From: Acinetobacter soli
Lineage (GTDB): Bacteria > Pseudomonadota > Gammaproteobacteria > Pseudomonadales > Moraxellaceae
Direction of reading: 5' to 3'
Length of the DNA stretch: 64,000 bases
Assembly (NCBI RefSeq): GCF_000760595.1
Contig: NZ_BBNM01000001.1
Coordinates: 310,001-374,000 of the forward strand
The notes beneath the pieces were generated by a model. It saw only the letters and a program-made list of their open reading frames with translations. It ran no database searches and was not told the origin of the DNA. Shown here piece after piece: positions 18,698-27,595 of this stretch (positions are counted from its first letter, which is position 1; each line of letters begins with the position of its first letter). Both the position numbers and the translations under genes were made by a program.

Positions 18698-18807
18698 ATT
18701 TTAGTCGCCAGATCAAATCAGTTGCTTGTACAACAGCCGGTTATCTGCTGTGGAGTATCAAGATTTTTGTTATTGTATTTTTTGAATTTGAAGAGTGATT
18801 GAATCGC

Positions 18808-19413
18808 ATGATTGGTTGTTTAATTGGTGAAGTTTTTGCGCTTGAGGCGCCGACCGTATTGCTGAATGTCAATGGTGTCGGTTATGAAATCGACACGCCG
18901 CTATCAACATTTTGTCAGTTGCAAAAAGGACAACGCGTCACATTATGGACGCATCTGGTGGTTCGAGAAGATGCACAGCAACTATTTGGTTTTATCGATG
19001 CACAAGAAAAGTTGGTTTTTAGAACGCTACTCAAAGTGAACGGTGTTGGTCCCAAAATGGCATTGGGCATTTTATCTACCCTTAGCATAGATTTACTGAT
19101 CCATACCATTGAGCATGACGACATCAATACTCTTATTAAAGTTCCTGGGGTAGGTAAAAAAACAGCCGAACGTTTAATGATAGAGTTACGTGATCGCTTC
19201 AAAGCCTTATCTACTCCGAGTAGCACAGGCTCCGCTATGGCGCCAGCACAGATCCAGTTTAGCGCTAACTCCCCCGTGGCAGAAGCAGAAGCCGCCTTAC
19301 AGTCATTGGGCTATAAACCAGCAGAAGCACAAAAAGCAGTGGCAGCGGCAAAAGCCAACCACACCGAAGCAGCCGATATTATTCGTGCTGCATTAAAATC
19401 GATGATGAAGTGA
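18808..19413 (+). CDS. ruvA: Holliday junction branch-migration protein RuvA
   Basis: Binds Holliday junctions and loads RuvB. I chose the ATG at 18808, giving 201 aa starting MIGCLIGEV as RuvA proteins do; a TTG nine nt upstream would add three residues. The two helix-hairpin-helix motifs are visible ([13 protein letters not shown] near residue 72 and [15 protein letters not shown] near 108), then a flexible linker and the C-terminal RuvB-binding domain ([19 protein letters not shown]). RuvB starts 7 nt after the stop. RuvC is not in the window. Confidence 0.95.
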   Translation: MIGCLIGEVFALEAPTVLLNVNGVGYEIDTPLSTFCQLQKGQRVTLWTHLVVREDAQQLFGFIDAQEKLVFRTLLKVNGVGPKMALGILSTLSIDLLIHTIEHDDINTLIKVPGVGKKTAERLMIELRDRFKALSTPSSTGSAMAPAQIQFSANSPVAEAEAALQSLGYKPAEAQKAVAAAKANHTEAADIIRAALKSMMK

Positions 19414-19420
19414 GCCATCA

Positions 19421-20425
19421 ATGAGTGATCGTTTAATCAGTGGCAGTGAAAAACCAGAAGATCATTTTGATCGCGCCATTCGCCCCACCTCGCTCGCTGA
19501 CTATATTGGTCAGCCCGTGGTTCGTGAGCAAATGGAAATCTTTATTGGTGCGGCACGTGGCCGAGGTGAAGCACTGGATCATACGCTTATTTTTGGTCCT
19601 CCTGGCTTAGGAAAAACCACACTGGCCAACATTATTGCCAGAGAAATGGGTGGAAACCTCAAGTCAACTTCAGGCCCGGTGCTTGAGCGTGCCGGTGATC
19701 TTGCCGCTATGCTGACCAACCTTGAAGAAGGTGATGTGCTGTTTATCGATGAGATTCATCGTTTATCGCCGGTCATCGAAGAAATTCTGTATCCAGCAAT
19801 GGAAGATTATCAGCTGGATATCATGATTGGTGAAGGGCCTGCTGCGCGTTCAATCAAGCTTGATCTTCCACCGTTTACCCTAGTGGCCGCCACAACACGA
19901 GCAGGTCTACTCACCTCGCCGCTGCGTGATCGATTCGGTATTGTCCAGCGTCTTGAATTTTACTCGGTCGAGGATCTGACCCATATCGTGACGCGCTCTG
20001 CAAATCTGATGGATGTTCCGATCACACATTCGGGTGCGGCCGAAATCGCACGTCGTGCACGAGGTACGCCGCGTATCGCCAATCGTTTGCTCCGACGAGT
20101 ACGTGATTATGCGCAGGTAAAAGGGACTGGTGAAATTACACAAGAAATGGCGCAACGTGCACTTGATATGCTGAATGTAGACAAAGACGGGCTAGACACA
20201 CTCGATCGACGTTACTTAAGCATGCTGCTTGAACGTTTTGATGGCGGACCGGCAGGTGTGGAAGCATTGGCTGCCGCTATGGCAGAAGATAGCGGAACGC
20301 TTGAAGATGTGATTGAGCCATACCTCATTCAACAAGGTTATGTGATGCGTACCGCTCGTGGCCGAATTGCCACCAACATGGCGTATTTACAATTTGGCTT
20401 AACCCCGCCAGAGCCTAAAAGCTAA
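19421..20425 (+). CDS. ruvB: Holliday junction helicase RuvB
   Basis: AAA+ motor of branch migration, 334 aa. Walker [10 protein letters not shown] is at residues 59-67, Walker [11 protein letters not shown] near 107-116, and the sensor/arginine-finger region is [14 protein letters not shown]. The C-terminal winged helix ends in RTARGRIAT. It directly follows ruvA on the same transcript and is followed by a hairpin at 20434-20470. Confidence 0.97.
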   Translation: MSDRLISGSEKPEDHFDRAIRPTSLADYIGQPVVREQMEIFIGAARGRGEALDHTLIFGPPGLGKTTLANIIAREMGGNLKSTSGPVLERAGDLAAMLTNLEEGDVLFIDEIHRLSPVIEEILYPAMEDYQLDIMIGEGPAARSIKLDLPPFTLVAATTRAGLLTSPLRDRFGIVQRLEFYSVEDLTHIVTRSANLMDVPITHSGAAEIARRARGTPRIANRLLRRVRDYAQVKGTGEITQEMAQRALDMLNVDKDGLDTLDRRYLSMLLERFDGGPAGVEALAAAMAEDSGTLEDVIEPYLIQQGYVMRTARGRIATNMAYLQFGLTPPEPKS

Positions 20426-20433
20426 TTTTTAAG

Positions 20434-20470
20434 AATGTGCCAGCGAGAAAAAATTGATCTCTGGCACATT
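20434..20470 (+). terminator. Hairpin after ruvB
   Basis: 10-bp perfect stem AATGTGCCAG/CTGGCACATT with a 17-nt loop, ending in a short T stretch. Likely terminator of the dNTPase-ruvAB transcript. Confidence 0.6.
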
Positions 20471-20643
20471 TAAATCGTGGCTTTTTTACATATATCATTT
20501 CTGTAATTTTTATAATAATCAAAGAATAAGTATACGTATTAAGTATTTTTTTATACTTAATACGCTCATGCAATTTCGCCATAAAATTGGCAAAATAACG
20601 TTATCAAAATACAAAAAACGATTTTTGAAAAAGGAATTTTCTC

Positions 20644-22002
20644 TTGAAACAGTTTAAAAAAGCACTGCTATGCACGCTGTCACTTTTTACAGTCTGCACA
20701 GCGAGTTATGCCGATTGGGTGAAACAGTCAGCTCAACAAGTTGAACCGCAAACAATTCAGTTACGTCATCAAATCCATAAGCATCCCGAACTTGGGAATA
20801 TGGAGTTTCAAACCTCAAAACTGGTCCAGTCCGAGCTGAAATCTTATGGTATTGAAGTAAAAACCGGTTATGCTAAAACAGGCGTGGTGGGCATATTAAA
20901 AGGTGCAAAACCAGGTCCGGTAATGGCATTACGTGCCGATATGGATGCACTTCCTATGCAAGAGCAAACAGGACTTCCCTTCGCAAGTCAAACCAAAGCC
21001 ATCTATCAAGGTAAAGAAAGTTACGTGATGCATGCTTGTGGTCACGACGCGCACACCGCGATGCTTCTGAGCGCTGCAAAAATTCTGGCTCAGCATAAAG
21101 ATAAAATTGCGGGCACAGTGGTGTTTCTGTTTCAGCCTGCTGAAGAAGGCGGTGCAGATATTGATAACTTTACTCAGGGTGATCAAATTGGATCACGTAA
21201 AATGATTGCAGATGGCGCATTAAATCAACCAAAACCTGAAGTGATATTTGGTCTTCATGTGATCGCGGGTATGAAAAGTGGAGAGCTATATTACAAAGAT
21301 GGTGTGATTTTAAACAGTGCAGATCAGCTTCGTATTCGTGTTACGGGACAAGCCGTACACGGCTCAACACCTTGGTATGGACGCGACCCTGTTGTCGCTT
21401 CAGCAGAGATTATCAATAATTTACAGACTTTGATAAGTCGTCGTACCGATTTATCAAAAGGAATGGGCGTTGTCAGTATTGGAAATATTCAGGCAGGCAC
21501 GGCAGGTAATATTATTCCTGAGCAAGTTGCTATGGTTGGGACTATTCGTTCTAATCATGAAGATATTCGTCAAACGATTTTAAAAGATTTACCTGTTATG
21601 GTTGAGCACATTGGCTTGGCAAATGATGTGAAAACCCACGTTGATATCGCACAGTATGCTCCAGTCACCTCAAATAATAAAATATTAACTGAATCTATGC
21701 TGCCAACACTTAACACCGTTGTTGGTGTGCAAAAACTACATCGCCTAGATACGAATGCCAGCGCGAGTGAAGACTTTTCATACTATGGCCAATACATGCC
21801 ATCGTTGTTCGTATTTCTTGGAGCAACCCCAAGCACAATTGAACTTAACAAAGCCGCACCCAATCATAATCCTAATTTTATTGTCGATGATGCAACTTTA
21901 AAAACAGGCGTTGAAACACATGTGCGGTTTGTTTTGGACTATCCAAATGTAGCGCAAAAAGTACAAGATGCTTGGTTAAATAAAGATCAGAATCCATCTT
22001 AA
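20644..22002 (+). CDS. Secreted M20-family amidohydrolase/peptidase
   Basis: Zinc-dependent amidohydrolase of the M20D (hippurate hydrolase / IAA-amino acid hydrolase) group, 452 aa. A TTG start fits the AAGGA site 9 nt upstream and opens a signal peptide (MKQFKKALLCTLSLFTVCTASYA). Metal ligands occur in ALRADMDALPM, HACGHDAHTAML, FQPAEEGG and GLHVIAG, with the dimerisation domain between. Export to the periplasm is unusual for this family, whose better-known members are cytoplasmic, so the substrate may be an external N-acyl amino acid or peptide. Single gene with its own terminator. Confidence 0.85.
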   Translation: MKQFKKALLCTLSLFTVCTASYADWVKQSAQQVEPQTIQLRHQIHKHPELGNMEFQTSKLVQSELKSYGIEVKTGYAKTGVVGILKGAKPGPVMALRADMDALPMQEQTGLPFASQTKAIYQGKESYVMHACGHDAHTAMLLSAAKILAQHKDKIAGTVVFLFQPAEEGGADIDNFTQGDQIGSRKMIADGALNQPKPEVIFGLHVIAGMKSGELYYKDGVILNSADQLRIRVTGQAVHGSTPWYGRDPVVASAEIINNLQTLISRRTDLSKGMGVVSIGNIQAGTAGNIIPEQVAMVGTIRSNHEDIRQTILKDLPVMVEHIGLANDVKTHVDIAQYAPVTSNNKILTESMLPTLNTVVGVQKLHRLDTNASASEDFSYYGQYMPSLFVFLGATPSTIELNKAAPNHNPNFIVDDATLKTGVETHVRFVLDYPNVAQKVQDAWLNKDQNPS

Positions 22003-22076
22003 TTGAAACTGATGGCAATTTAAATGAGTGCACTCTGCTTAAAATTAAACAATTACGCACTACTAAAATATTAATT

Positions 22077-22114
22077 ATTCTGGATTTTTAGGAAAAATTC
22101 CAGAATTTTTTTTT
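22077..22114 (+). terminator. Terminator after the M20 peptidase
   Basis: Stem ATTCTGGA/TCCAGAAT extended by T5/A5 past one bulge, AGG loop, then a run of nine T. Strong intrinsic terminator upstream of the ybgC-tol operon. Confidence 0.85.
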
Positions 22115-22286
22115 CGTTTAAATCATCATGATGATTGGAGTGTTGTGCCATTGGACGCTTCAGATAAGCTGATAAACTTCAATGCGGTAGAACCTTGGCG
22201 CATGAGCAAATTTCTCTACTTTTCCCACAGATTTTGAACAGCGCCAACTCAAAACACAATATTGAATCAAAAGACGGAACACTCTC

Positions 22287-22694
22287 ATGGCGAATAAATT
22301 CGAATTCCAAATTCGTGTATATATTGAAGATACTGATGCCGGCGGTATCGTCTATCATGCTAACCATATTCGCTATCTTGAAAGAACTCGTACAGAATGG
22401 CTTCGTGCCTCTGGCATCGATCACTACTGGCACCAAAAAGACTATAACTTTGTTGTGCACAAAATTGCACTGAAGTACATTCGCCCAATCATGATGGACG
22501 ATATGATCACTGTTACAGCAAGTGTAGTTTCATGTAAAGCTTCGTCATTTGTATTGCAACAAAATATATATCGTGGTGAAATCATGCTAGCTTCTGGTGA
22601 AGTGGAACTGGCGTGTTTAAATGCTGAATTGCGCCCTCGTCGTTTACCAGATGAAATTCGTGGTCTTATTCTTCAAGAATTGGAACAAGCTTAA
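22287..22694 (+). CDS. ybgC: Tol-Pal-associated acyl-CoA thioesterase YbgC
   Basis: Hot-dog-fold thioesterase, 135 aa, the first gene of the tol-pal operon as in E. coli. The active-site segment is YIEDTDAGGIVYHANHIRYLER with the catalytic Asp at about residue 15. Known relatives hydrolyse short acyl-CoA and associate with phospholipid enzymes at the membrane. TolQ follows after 26 nt. The assignment rests on both motif and conserved gene order. Confidence 0.93.
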   Translation: MANKFEFQIRVYIEDTDAGGIVYHANHIRYLERTRTEWLRASGIDHYWHQKDYNFVVHKIALKYIRPIMMDDMITVTASVVSCKASSFVLQQNIYRGEIMLASGEVELACLNAELRPRRLPDEIRGLILQELEQA

Positions 22695-22720
22695 AAAAAC
22701 AAACTTTGGCACACGTAACT

Positions 22721-23419
22721 ATGGCAACACCAGCTCAATCTTCATTGCATATTTCTGATCTTATTTTACAAGCAAGTCCTGTGGTACAGGCCGTAATGTT
22801 GATCTTACTTTTCGCATCGATTTATAGTTGGTATCTGATTGCCAAGTTACATATGAGCTATAAAAAATCTGCACAACAGGATGAACATTTTCAAAAAATG
22901 TTCTGGTCGGGTGCAGAGCTGAATACGCTTTACAACAATGCACAGCTCAACTCAAAACGCACAGGTCTTGAAGATATCTTTTATCATGGACTAGGTGAGT
23001 TTTTTAAACTTAAAAAGCGCCATGCTCCCGCCTCTCAAAGTATTGAAGGAACTGAGCGAATTTTACGTGTCGGTTTAAGTCGGGATCAAGGCCGCCTCGA
23101 ACAAGGACTTGGTGCCTTGGCCAGTATTGGTTCTGTTGCACCTTATATTGGTCTGTTTGGGACTGTGTGGGGCATTATGAATGCCTTTATCGGTTTGTCA
23201 GCAGTTGATCAAGTCACCCTGGCCACTGTTGCACCAGGCATCGCAGAAGCACTTATTGCCACAGCAATCGGTTTGTTCGCTGCAATTCCAGCGGTACTCG
23301 CCTTTAACCATTATACAGCTAAGGGTGAAGCGCTTTATTCTGACCGCGCACTTTTTGCAGAAGAAATGGTCGCATTGCTGCAACGTCAATCTGTAGGTTC
23401 CACTCAGGAAGACGTATAA
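22721..23419 (+). CDS. tolQ: Tol-Pal system motor protein TolQ
   Basis: Inner-membrane proton-channel subunit of the Tol-Pal motor, 232 aa from the ATG at 22721 (a TTG 15 nt upstream has no better ribosome site). One TM lies near residues 20-45 and two more in the C-terminal half (SVAPYIGLFGTVWGIM and APGIAEALIATAIGLFAAIPAVLAF regions), the MotA/ExbB/TolQ signature. The last base of its stop overlaps or abuts the tolR ATG, implying translational coupling. With TolR it energises TolA for outer-membrane constriction at division. Confidence 0.95.
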   Translation: MATPAQSSLHISDLILQASPVVQAVMLILLFASIYSWYLIAKLHMSYKKSAQQDEHFQKMFWSGAELNTLYNNAQLNSKRTGLEDIFYHGLGEFFKLKKRHAPASQSIEGTERILRVGLSRDQGRLEQGLGALASIGSVAPYIGLFGTVWGIMNAFIGLSAVDQVTLATVAPGIAEALIATAIGLFAAIPAVLAFNHYTAKGEALYSDRALFAEEMVALLQRQSVGSTQEDV

Positions 23420-23865
23420 TGGCCATTCAGCGTTCAGGGCGCTTTGAGCGCATTAAAAAGCCGTTAAAAAGTGACATGAATGTCGTACCCTATATTGATG
23501 TCATGCTGGTGCTCTTGGTTATTTTTATGGTGACTGCTCCAATGATCACCAGTGGTATTAAAGTAGATCTACCACAAGCCAATAACACACCAATTGAATC
23601 GAAAGAACCCGCAATCGTAACCCTTGGACAAGATGGCCAGATTTTTCTGCAATATAAAGATCACAAAGAAGAACCTGTTTCACTCGATCAGCTCAAAAAT
23701 ATATTAGGAGAGGCTCAAGCTCAGGCTGATCAAAGCAATCAGAAGCTGACTGTATTGGTCAATGGTGAAAAATCTAGACCTTATGGCGATGTGGTTTCAC
23801 TCATGTCTACTTTACAAGCAGCAGGTTTAACACAAGTTGGTCTGCTTACAGAACCATTAAAGTAA
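23419..23865 (+). CDS. tolR: Tol-Pal system protein TolR
   Basis: ExbD/TolR family, 148 aa: a short cytoplasmic head, one TM containing the conserved proton-path Asp (NVVPYIDVMLVLLVIFM, about residues 20-36) and a periplasmic domain. The start ATG shares a base with the tolQ stop. TolA begins three nt after its stop. Length and motif are normal for the family. Confidence 0.95.
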   Translation: MAIQRSGRFERIKKPLKSDMNVVPYIDVMLVLLVIFMVTAPMITSGIKVDLPQANNTPIESKEPAIVTLGQDGQIFLQYKDHKEEPVSLDQLKNILGEAQAQADQSNQKLTVLVNGEKSRPYGDVVSLMSTLQAAGLTQVGLLTEPLK

Positions 23866-23868
23866 CCC

Positions 23869-25191
23869 ATGAAAAATTTTCAAAAGCCCGCTTTTAAAGA
23901 ACGATCAATTGCACTCGGATTTACACTTGGTGTGCATACGCTGGCAATTGTTGGCTTACTTTATTTGGGCTTAAGTAAACCACCTGAACCGCCTAAAAAA
24001 ATCACCACTGTACTGGTGAACCCTGCCGATTTGGCTTTACCTGTTCAAGAAGCAGATACGACGAGTACGCAAGTCGCACAGAACATACAGTCAACACAAA
24101 CACCCAATCAAGAAGCTCCCATTATTCCTGCAAGTCCTCCAGAGCAATCTCAATCTGAGGCAAATGCCGCCGCACTCGCAGCAGCAACGGCTGCCGCAAA
24201 AGCTCAAGAGCTGACACAAGCAAAAAAAGCAGAAGATAAAGCTCGAGCTGAAGCTCAAGAAAGATTAAAAGCCAAGGCAGAGGCTGTTGAAAAGACTAAA
24301 GCCGATGCAGCCGAAAAGGTCAAAGCTGAAGCCGCTGCAAAAGCCAAAGCTGAAGCAGCAGAAAGGGCCAAAGCCGACGCTGCTGCAAAAGCTAAAGCGG
24401 ATGCCGCTCAAAAAGCTAAAGCCGATGCCGCTGCAAAAGCCAAAGCTGAAGCAGCAGAAATGGCCAAAGCCGACGCTGCTGCAAAAGCTAAAGCGGATGC
24501 CGCTCAAAAAGCCAAAGCGGATGCTGCTGCAAAAGCCAAAGCCGACGCTGCTGCAAAAGCCAAAGCTGAAGCCGCTGCAAAAGCTAAAGCCGACGCTGCT
24601 GCAAAAGCCAAAGCTGAAGCAACAGAAAGGGCCAAAGCCGACGCTGCTGCAAAAGCTAAAGCGGATGCTGCCGCAAAAGCCAAAGCGGATGCTGCTGCAA
24701 AAGACAAAGCCGAAGCAGCAGAAAGGGCCAAAGCGGATGCTGCCGCAAAAGCCAAAGCTGACGCTGCTGCAAAAGCCAAAGCGGATGCTGCCGCAAAAGC
24801 CAAAGCTGACGCTGCTGCAAAAGCCAAAGCGGATGCTGCTGCAAAAGCTGAAGCTGAAGCCCGTGAATCTGCAGCAGAAAAAGCACAGCAAGAAGCGGCA
24901 CAGAAGAAAGCTGAAGCTAGACGCGTGGCTTCAAGTGCCAAAAAAGATTTCGAGCAGAAAATTTACCGCGCATGGAATATTCCTATGGGTGCAGCTGGTA
25001 AAAAAGCCACTGCACGTGTCACTTTAAGTGATAGCGGCTCTGTACTTTCGGTGGTGGTGAATTCCAGTGATGCAGATGTCAAAGCGAGTGTCGAAGCTGC
25101 GGTACGATCAGCCGCCCCTTATCCAATGCCGTCAGACCCAGATGCACGACGTGAAGCGCGTACGTTTACCTCGTCGTTTACAGCAAAATAA
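23869..25191 (+). CDS. tolA: Tol-Pal system protein TolA
   Basis: Energy-transducing rod that links the inner membrane to Pal/TolB, 440 aa. One TM (about residues 15-36) is followed by a Pro/Gln-rich linker, then a long Ala/Lys/Glu helix of domain II, and a C-terminal globular domain from about residue 350 (FEQKIYRAWNIPMGAAGKKATARV...). Domain II contains 24 tandem octapeptides (residues 136-327; consensus K-A-D-A-A-A-K-A) encoded by a 24-bp DNA repeat. This periodicity also creates long open frames on both strands that are not genes. The repeat number probably varies between strains. Confidence 0.95.
   Translation: MKNFQKPAFKERSIALGFTLGVHTLAIVGLLYLGLSKPPEPPKKITTVLVNPADLALPVQEADTTSTQVAQNIQSTQTPNQEAPIIPASPPEQSQSEANAAALAAATAAAKAQELTQAKKAEDKARAEAQERLKAKAEAVEKTKADAAEKVKAEAAAKAKAEAAERAKADAAAKAKADAAQKAKADAAAKAKAEAAEMAKADAAAKAKADAAQKAKADAAAKAKADAAAKAKAEAAAKAKADAAAKAKAEATERAKADAAAKAKADAAAKAKADAAAKDKAEAAERAKADAAAKAKADAAAKAKADAAAKAKADAAAKAKADAAAKAEAEARESAAEKAQQEAAQKKAEARRVASSAKKDFEQKIYRAWNIPMGAAGKKATARVTLSDSGSVLSVVVNSSDADVKASVEAAVRSAAPYPMPSDPDARREARTFTSSFTAK
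24274..24849 (+). repeat. 24-bp tandem repeat, 24 units, inside tolA
   Basis: Each unit encodes an octapeptide of the type K-A-[DE]-A-[AT]-[AEQ]-[KRM]-A. Central units differ mostly by silent or D/E changes, with long identical stretches (for example GCAAAAGCCAAAGC recurs many times), the pattern expected from repeated unequal exchange or slippage. All variation is in whole units, so the frame is kept. Confidence 0.92.
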
Positions 25192-25202
25192 TTTTTGATT
25201 GT

Positions 25203-25238
25203 GATTACATGCTTTAAATGGATTCAAAGCATGTAATC
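25203..25238 (+). other. Strong hairpin between tolA and tolB
   Basis: Perfect 13-bp stem GATTACATGCTTT/AAAGCATGTAATC with a 10-nt loop, no T run after it. It sits inside the operon, so it may be an mRNA-processing or stability element that sets different levels of TolQRA and TolB-Pal, or a partial attenuator. Confidence 0.55.
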
Positions 25239-25284
25239 GTGCTAAAACAGCACAAGCCATTCAATTTGACCCTCTATCACGACT

Positions 25285-26568
25285 ATGGATATGACGCGTA
25301 AACATTTACTTTCTTTCGCACTCATTGCGGCTCTCGGGATGACCGTGACTTCAAACACGTTTGCCCAATTGCATCTTGAAATTGCAAAGGCGCCTGAAGA
25401 AGCGCCTAAAATCGCGATTGTGCCTTTTGCAAATGATCAATCCTTGTTTCCGATTGTGGAAAACGACTTGAATCGATCTGGTCGTTTTAGCAGTTCTTCA
25501 AAAAATTTACCCGCTACAGCTTCGGTAGATCAGGTGCAGGCTTCAGCATGGCAATCTGCCGGCATTCCCTATGTCGTGGTAGGTAATGTTAAACCTGCAG
25601 CCAATAATGCACTTGAAGTACATTACCAACTTTACGATGTGCAAAAGCAGCAATATCTTTTAAATGAAGTCTTAACTGTTCCAGCTTCGCGCGTACGTCA
25701 GGCTGCGCATATGATCAGTGATGCGATTTATCAAGCCCTCACTGGTATACCGGGCGACTTTAGCGGGCGTATTGCCTACGTACTTCGTAATCCTGCTACT
25801 CCAAATCAGCGTTATACACTCCAGATCGCAGACACAGATGGCGAACAACCTAAAACCGTTTTATCGTCTCGTGATCCAATTCTATCACCGGCATGGACAC
25901 CCGACGCTAAAAAGATTGCTTATGTATCTTTTGAAACCAAACGACCCGCTATTTATTTGCAAGATTTAGCAACGGGGCAACGCGAAGTTTTGGCAAGTTT
26001 TAAAGGCTTAAACGGCGCGCCAAGTTTTTCTCCAGACGGCAAATCGATGTTATTTACAGCGTCGATGAACGGCAATCCAGAAGTCTATCAAATGGATTTA
26101 ACCACCCGCCAATTACAGCGCATGACCAACGATAACGCGATTGATACAGAAGCACGTTATGCACCAGATGGCAAATCCTTTATTTTTACCTCAGATCGCG
26201 GTGGCTCACCTCAAATTTATCGCTACAGTTTTGATGATTCATCGGTTAAGCGCTTGACCTTCCGTGGTGCCTTTAATGCACGTGGCACACTCAGTGCAGA
26301 CGGTAAGAATATCGCATTGGTACATCGCCCTTCAGGTAGTAATTACAAAGTGGCCATCATGAATATTTCGACTGGTATCGTGAATATTCTGACCCCAACC
26401 AGCCTTGATGAATCACCAAGCTTTTCACCGAATGGCCAGATGGTGGTCTATGCTACCTATGAAGGAAGTCGTGGCTTATTGTCTATTATGTCGACAGATG
26501 GCCGCTTCCGAATGAATTTACCAAGTGAACAGGGTGAAGTGAGAGAACCTGCGTGGGCACCGAAATAA
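25285..26568 (+). CDS. tolB: Tol-Pal system periplasmic protein TolB
   Basis: Periplasmic beta-propeller that binds Pal and the TolA tail, 427 aa. A signal peptide (Lys-His then hydrophobic core, cleaved near NTFAQ) is followed by an N-terminal alpha/beta domain and a propeller with repeated blades (LSPAWTPDAKKIAYVS, APSFSPDGKSMLF, EARYAPDGKSFIF, SPSFSPNGQMVVY). The length is normal. It lies 93 nt after tolA, behind a strong hairpin, with pal 30 nt downstream. Confidence 0.95.
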   Translation: MDMTRKHLLSFALIAALGMTVTSNTFAQLHLEIAKAPEEAPKIAIVPFANDQSLFPIVENDLNRSGRFSSSSKNLPATASVDQVQASAWQSAGIPYVVVGNVKPAANNALEVHYQLYDVQKQQYLLNEVLTVPASRVRQAAHMISDAIYQALTGIPGDFSGRIAYVLRNPATPNQRYTLQIADTDGEQPKTVLSSRDPILSPAWTPDAKKIAYVSFETKRPAIYLQDLATGQREVLASFKGLNGAPSFSPDGKSMLFTASMNGNPEVYQMDLTTRQLQRMTNDNAIDTEARYAPDGKSFIFTSDRGGSPQIYRYSFDDSSVKRLTFRGAFNARGTLSADGKNIALVHRPSGSNYKVAIMNISTGIVNILTPTSLDESPSFSPNGQMVVYATYEGSRGLLSIMSTDGRFRMNLPSEQGEVREPAWAPK

Positions 26569-26598
26569 CGCTTAGACATAATCTTACTGGAGATTAAT

Positions 26599-27168
26599 AT
26601 GAACGCTGTGAAATTATTTGTTTTACCTGTGCTGGCAACAGCGGTAATCATGACAGGATGTGCAAGCCGCAAACCTGCTGCACCTGTGACCACTGGAACG
26701 AATCCAACTGGCACGACCACTGTAAGCACAGAAGGTTTAAGTGAAGATGCTGCATTAAATGCAAAAAATCTGACTGGTGCGTCATCTAAAGGGGTCACTG
26801 CTGCAAATCGTGCCTTTCTGGCAAAACGCGTGGTCCATTTCGATTACGACAGCAGTGATTTATCCACTGAAGACTATCAAACACTTCAAGCACATGCTCA
26901 ATTTCTAATGGCAAATGCAAACTCTCGTGTTGCATTGACAGGTCATACAGATGAACGCGGTACACGTGAATACAATATGGCCTTAGGTGAGCGTCGTGCA
27001 AAAGCAGTACAAAGCTACCTAATCACCAATGGCGTCAATCCACAGCAGCTTGAAGCAGTGAGTTATGGCAAAGAAATGCCAATCAATGCGGGTCATGATG
27101 AAGCTGCATGGAAAGAGAACCGTCGCGTTGAAATCAACTACGAAGCAGTTCCTCCTTTGTTGAAGTAA
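26599..27168 (+). CDS. pal: Peptidoglycan-associated lipoprotein Pal
   Basis: Outer-membrane lipoprotein anchoring the Tol system to peptidoglycan, 189 aa. The lipobox ends MTGC with the lipidated Cys at 21. After a low-complexity Pro/Thr linker the OmpA-like domain runs from about residue 75 to 185 with the diaminopimelate-binding pattern [20 protein letters not shown]. Preceded by GGAG; last gene of the operon and followed by a bidirectional terminator. CpoB (ybgF), which follows pal in E. coli, is absent here. Confidence 0.96.
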   Translation: MNAVKLFVLPVLATAVIMTGCASRKPAAPVTTGTNPTGTTTVSTEGLSEDAALNAKNLTGASSKGVTAANRAFLAKRVVHFDYDSSDLSTEDYQTLQAHAQFLMANANSRVALTGHTDERGTREYNMALGERRAKAVQSYLITNGVNPQQLEAVSYGKEMPINAGHDEAAWKENRRVEINYEAVPPLLK

Positions 27169-27182
27169 TAGATAAAAAATAT

Positions 27183-27212
27183 AAAAAGCGCCTTCATTGA
27201 AAGGCGCTTTTT
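27183..27212. terminator. Bidirectional terminator after pal
   Basis: 12-bp perfect stem AAAAAGCGCCTT/AAGGCGCTTTTT, loop CATTGA. Serves pal on the plus strand and the convergent 63-aa gene on the minus strand. Confidence 0.9.
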
Positions 27213-27225
27213 ATATGAATGTCTT

Positions 27226-27417
27226 TTACTGTGAAGTATGGTTTGAATCTGCTTCTTGGTGCTGAAACGACTCGATCAAATCGTGTTTATTAAACTCTTT
27301 ATATTCAGGTTTTGCTTGATACCCTTCCCAAGCTGCAGCAATACTTTCTTTGGAGATCTCATCCAAACTCAAAGCTTCGCTCGGGGTGGGACTTGGCTCA
27401 AACTTCTTGGTCGTCAT
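27226..27417 (-). CDS. Small 63-aa acidic protein, unknown
   Basis: Soluble, polar, Glu/Lys/Ser-rich protein beginning MTTKKFEPSPTPSEALSLDEI with no signal peptide, TM or cysteine. A GGAG lies 9-12 nt before the ATG, and it sits convergent to pal with its own terminator, which supports a real gene. The central AWEGYQAKPEYKEF segment is probably helical. I do not recognise the family. Confidence 0.6.
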   Translation of the reverse strand: MTTKKFEPSPTPSEALSLDEISKESIAAAWEGYQAKPEYKEFNKHDLIESFQHQEADSNHTSQ

Positions 27418-27595
27418 TTTTGCTGCTCCTACCCTCGGATTTCTCCTATGCCACTAAACATAACATGTTATGGCAAGCTTGCAAGCAAAAAATAACCAGA
27501 AATAAAGTAAGATAATTTTTCTTTTTGTCCAATCTCATCTAAACTATGCGCCAGTTGCAGATCACCACTATTCATCTTCTTCGGAGTTATTTTGT

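Noticed and set aside
22195..22473. Frame upstream of and overlapping ybgC
   Set aside because: It is a different frame of the clearly conserved ybgC and has no independent support.
24274..24849. Possible CRISPR-like or satellite array
   Set aside because: The 24-bp periodicity is coding, in frame, and has no spacers; it is the TolA domain II repeat.
24265..25027. Long open frames on both strands across tolA (for example a Cys/Phe-rich frame on the minus strand and a Lys/Pro-rich frame on the plus strand)
   Set aside because: They are the other reading frames of the 24-bp repeat, have repetitive low-complexity translations, and start inside tolA. They are repeat artefacts.
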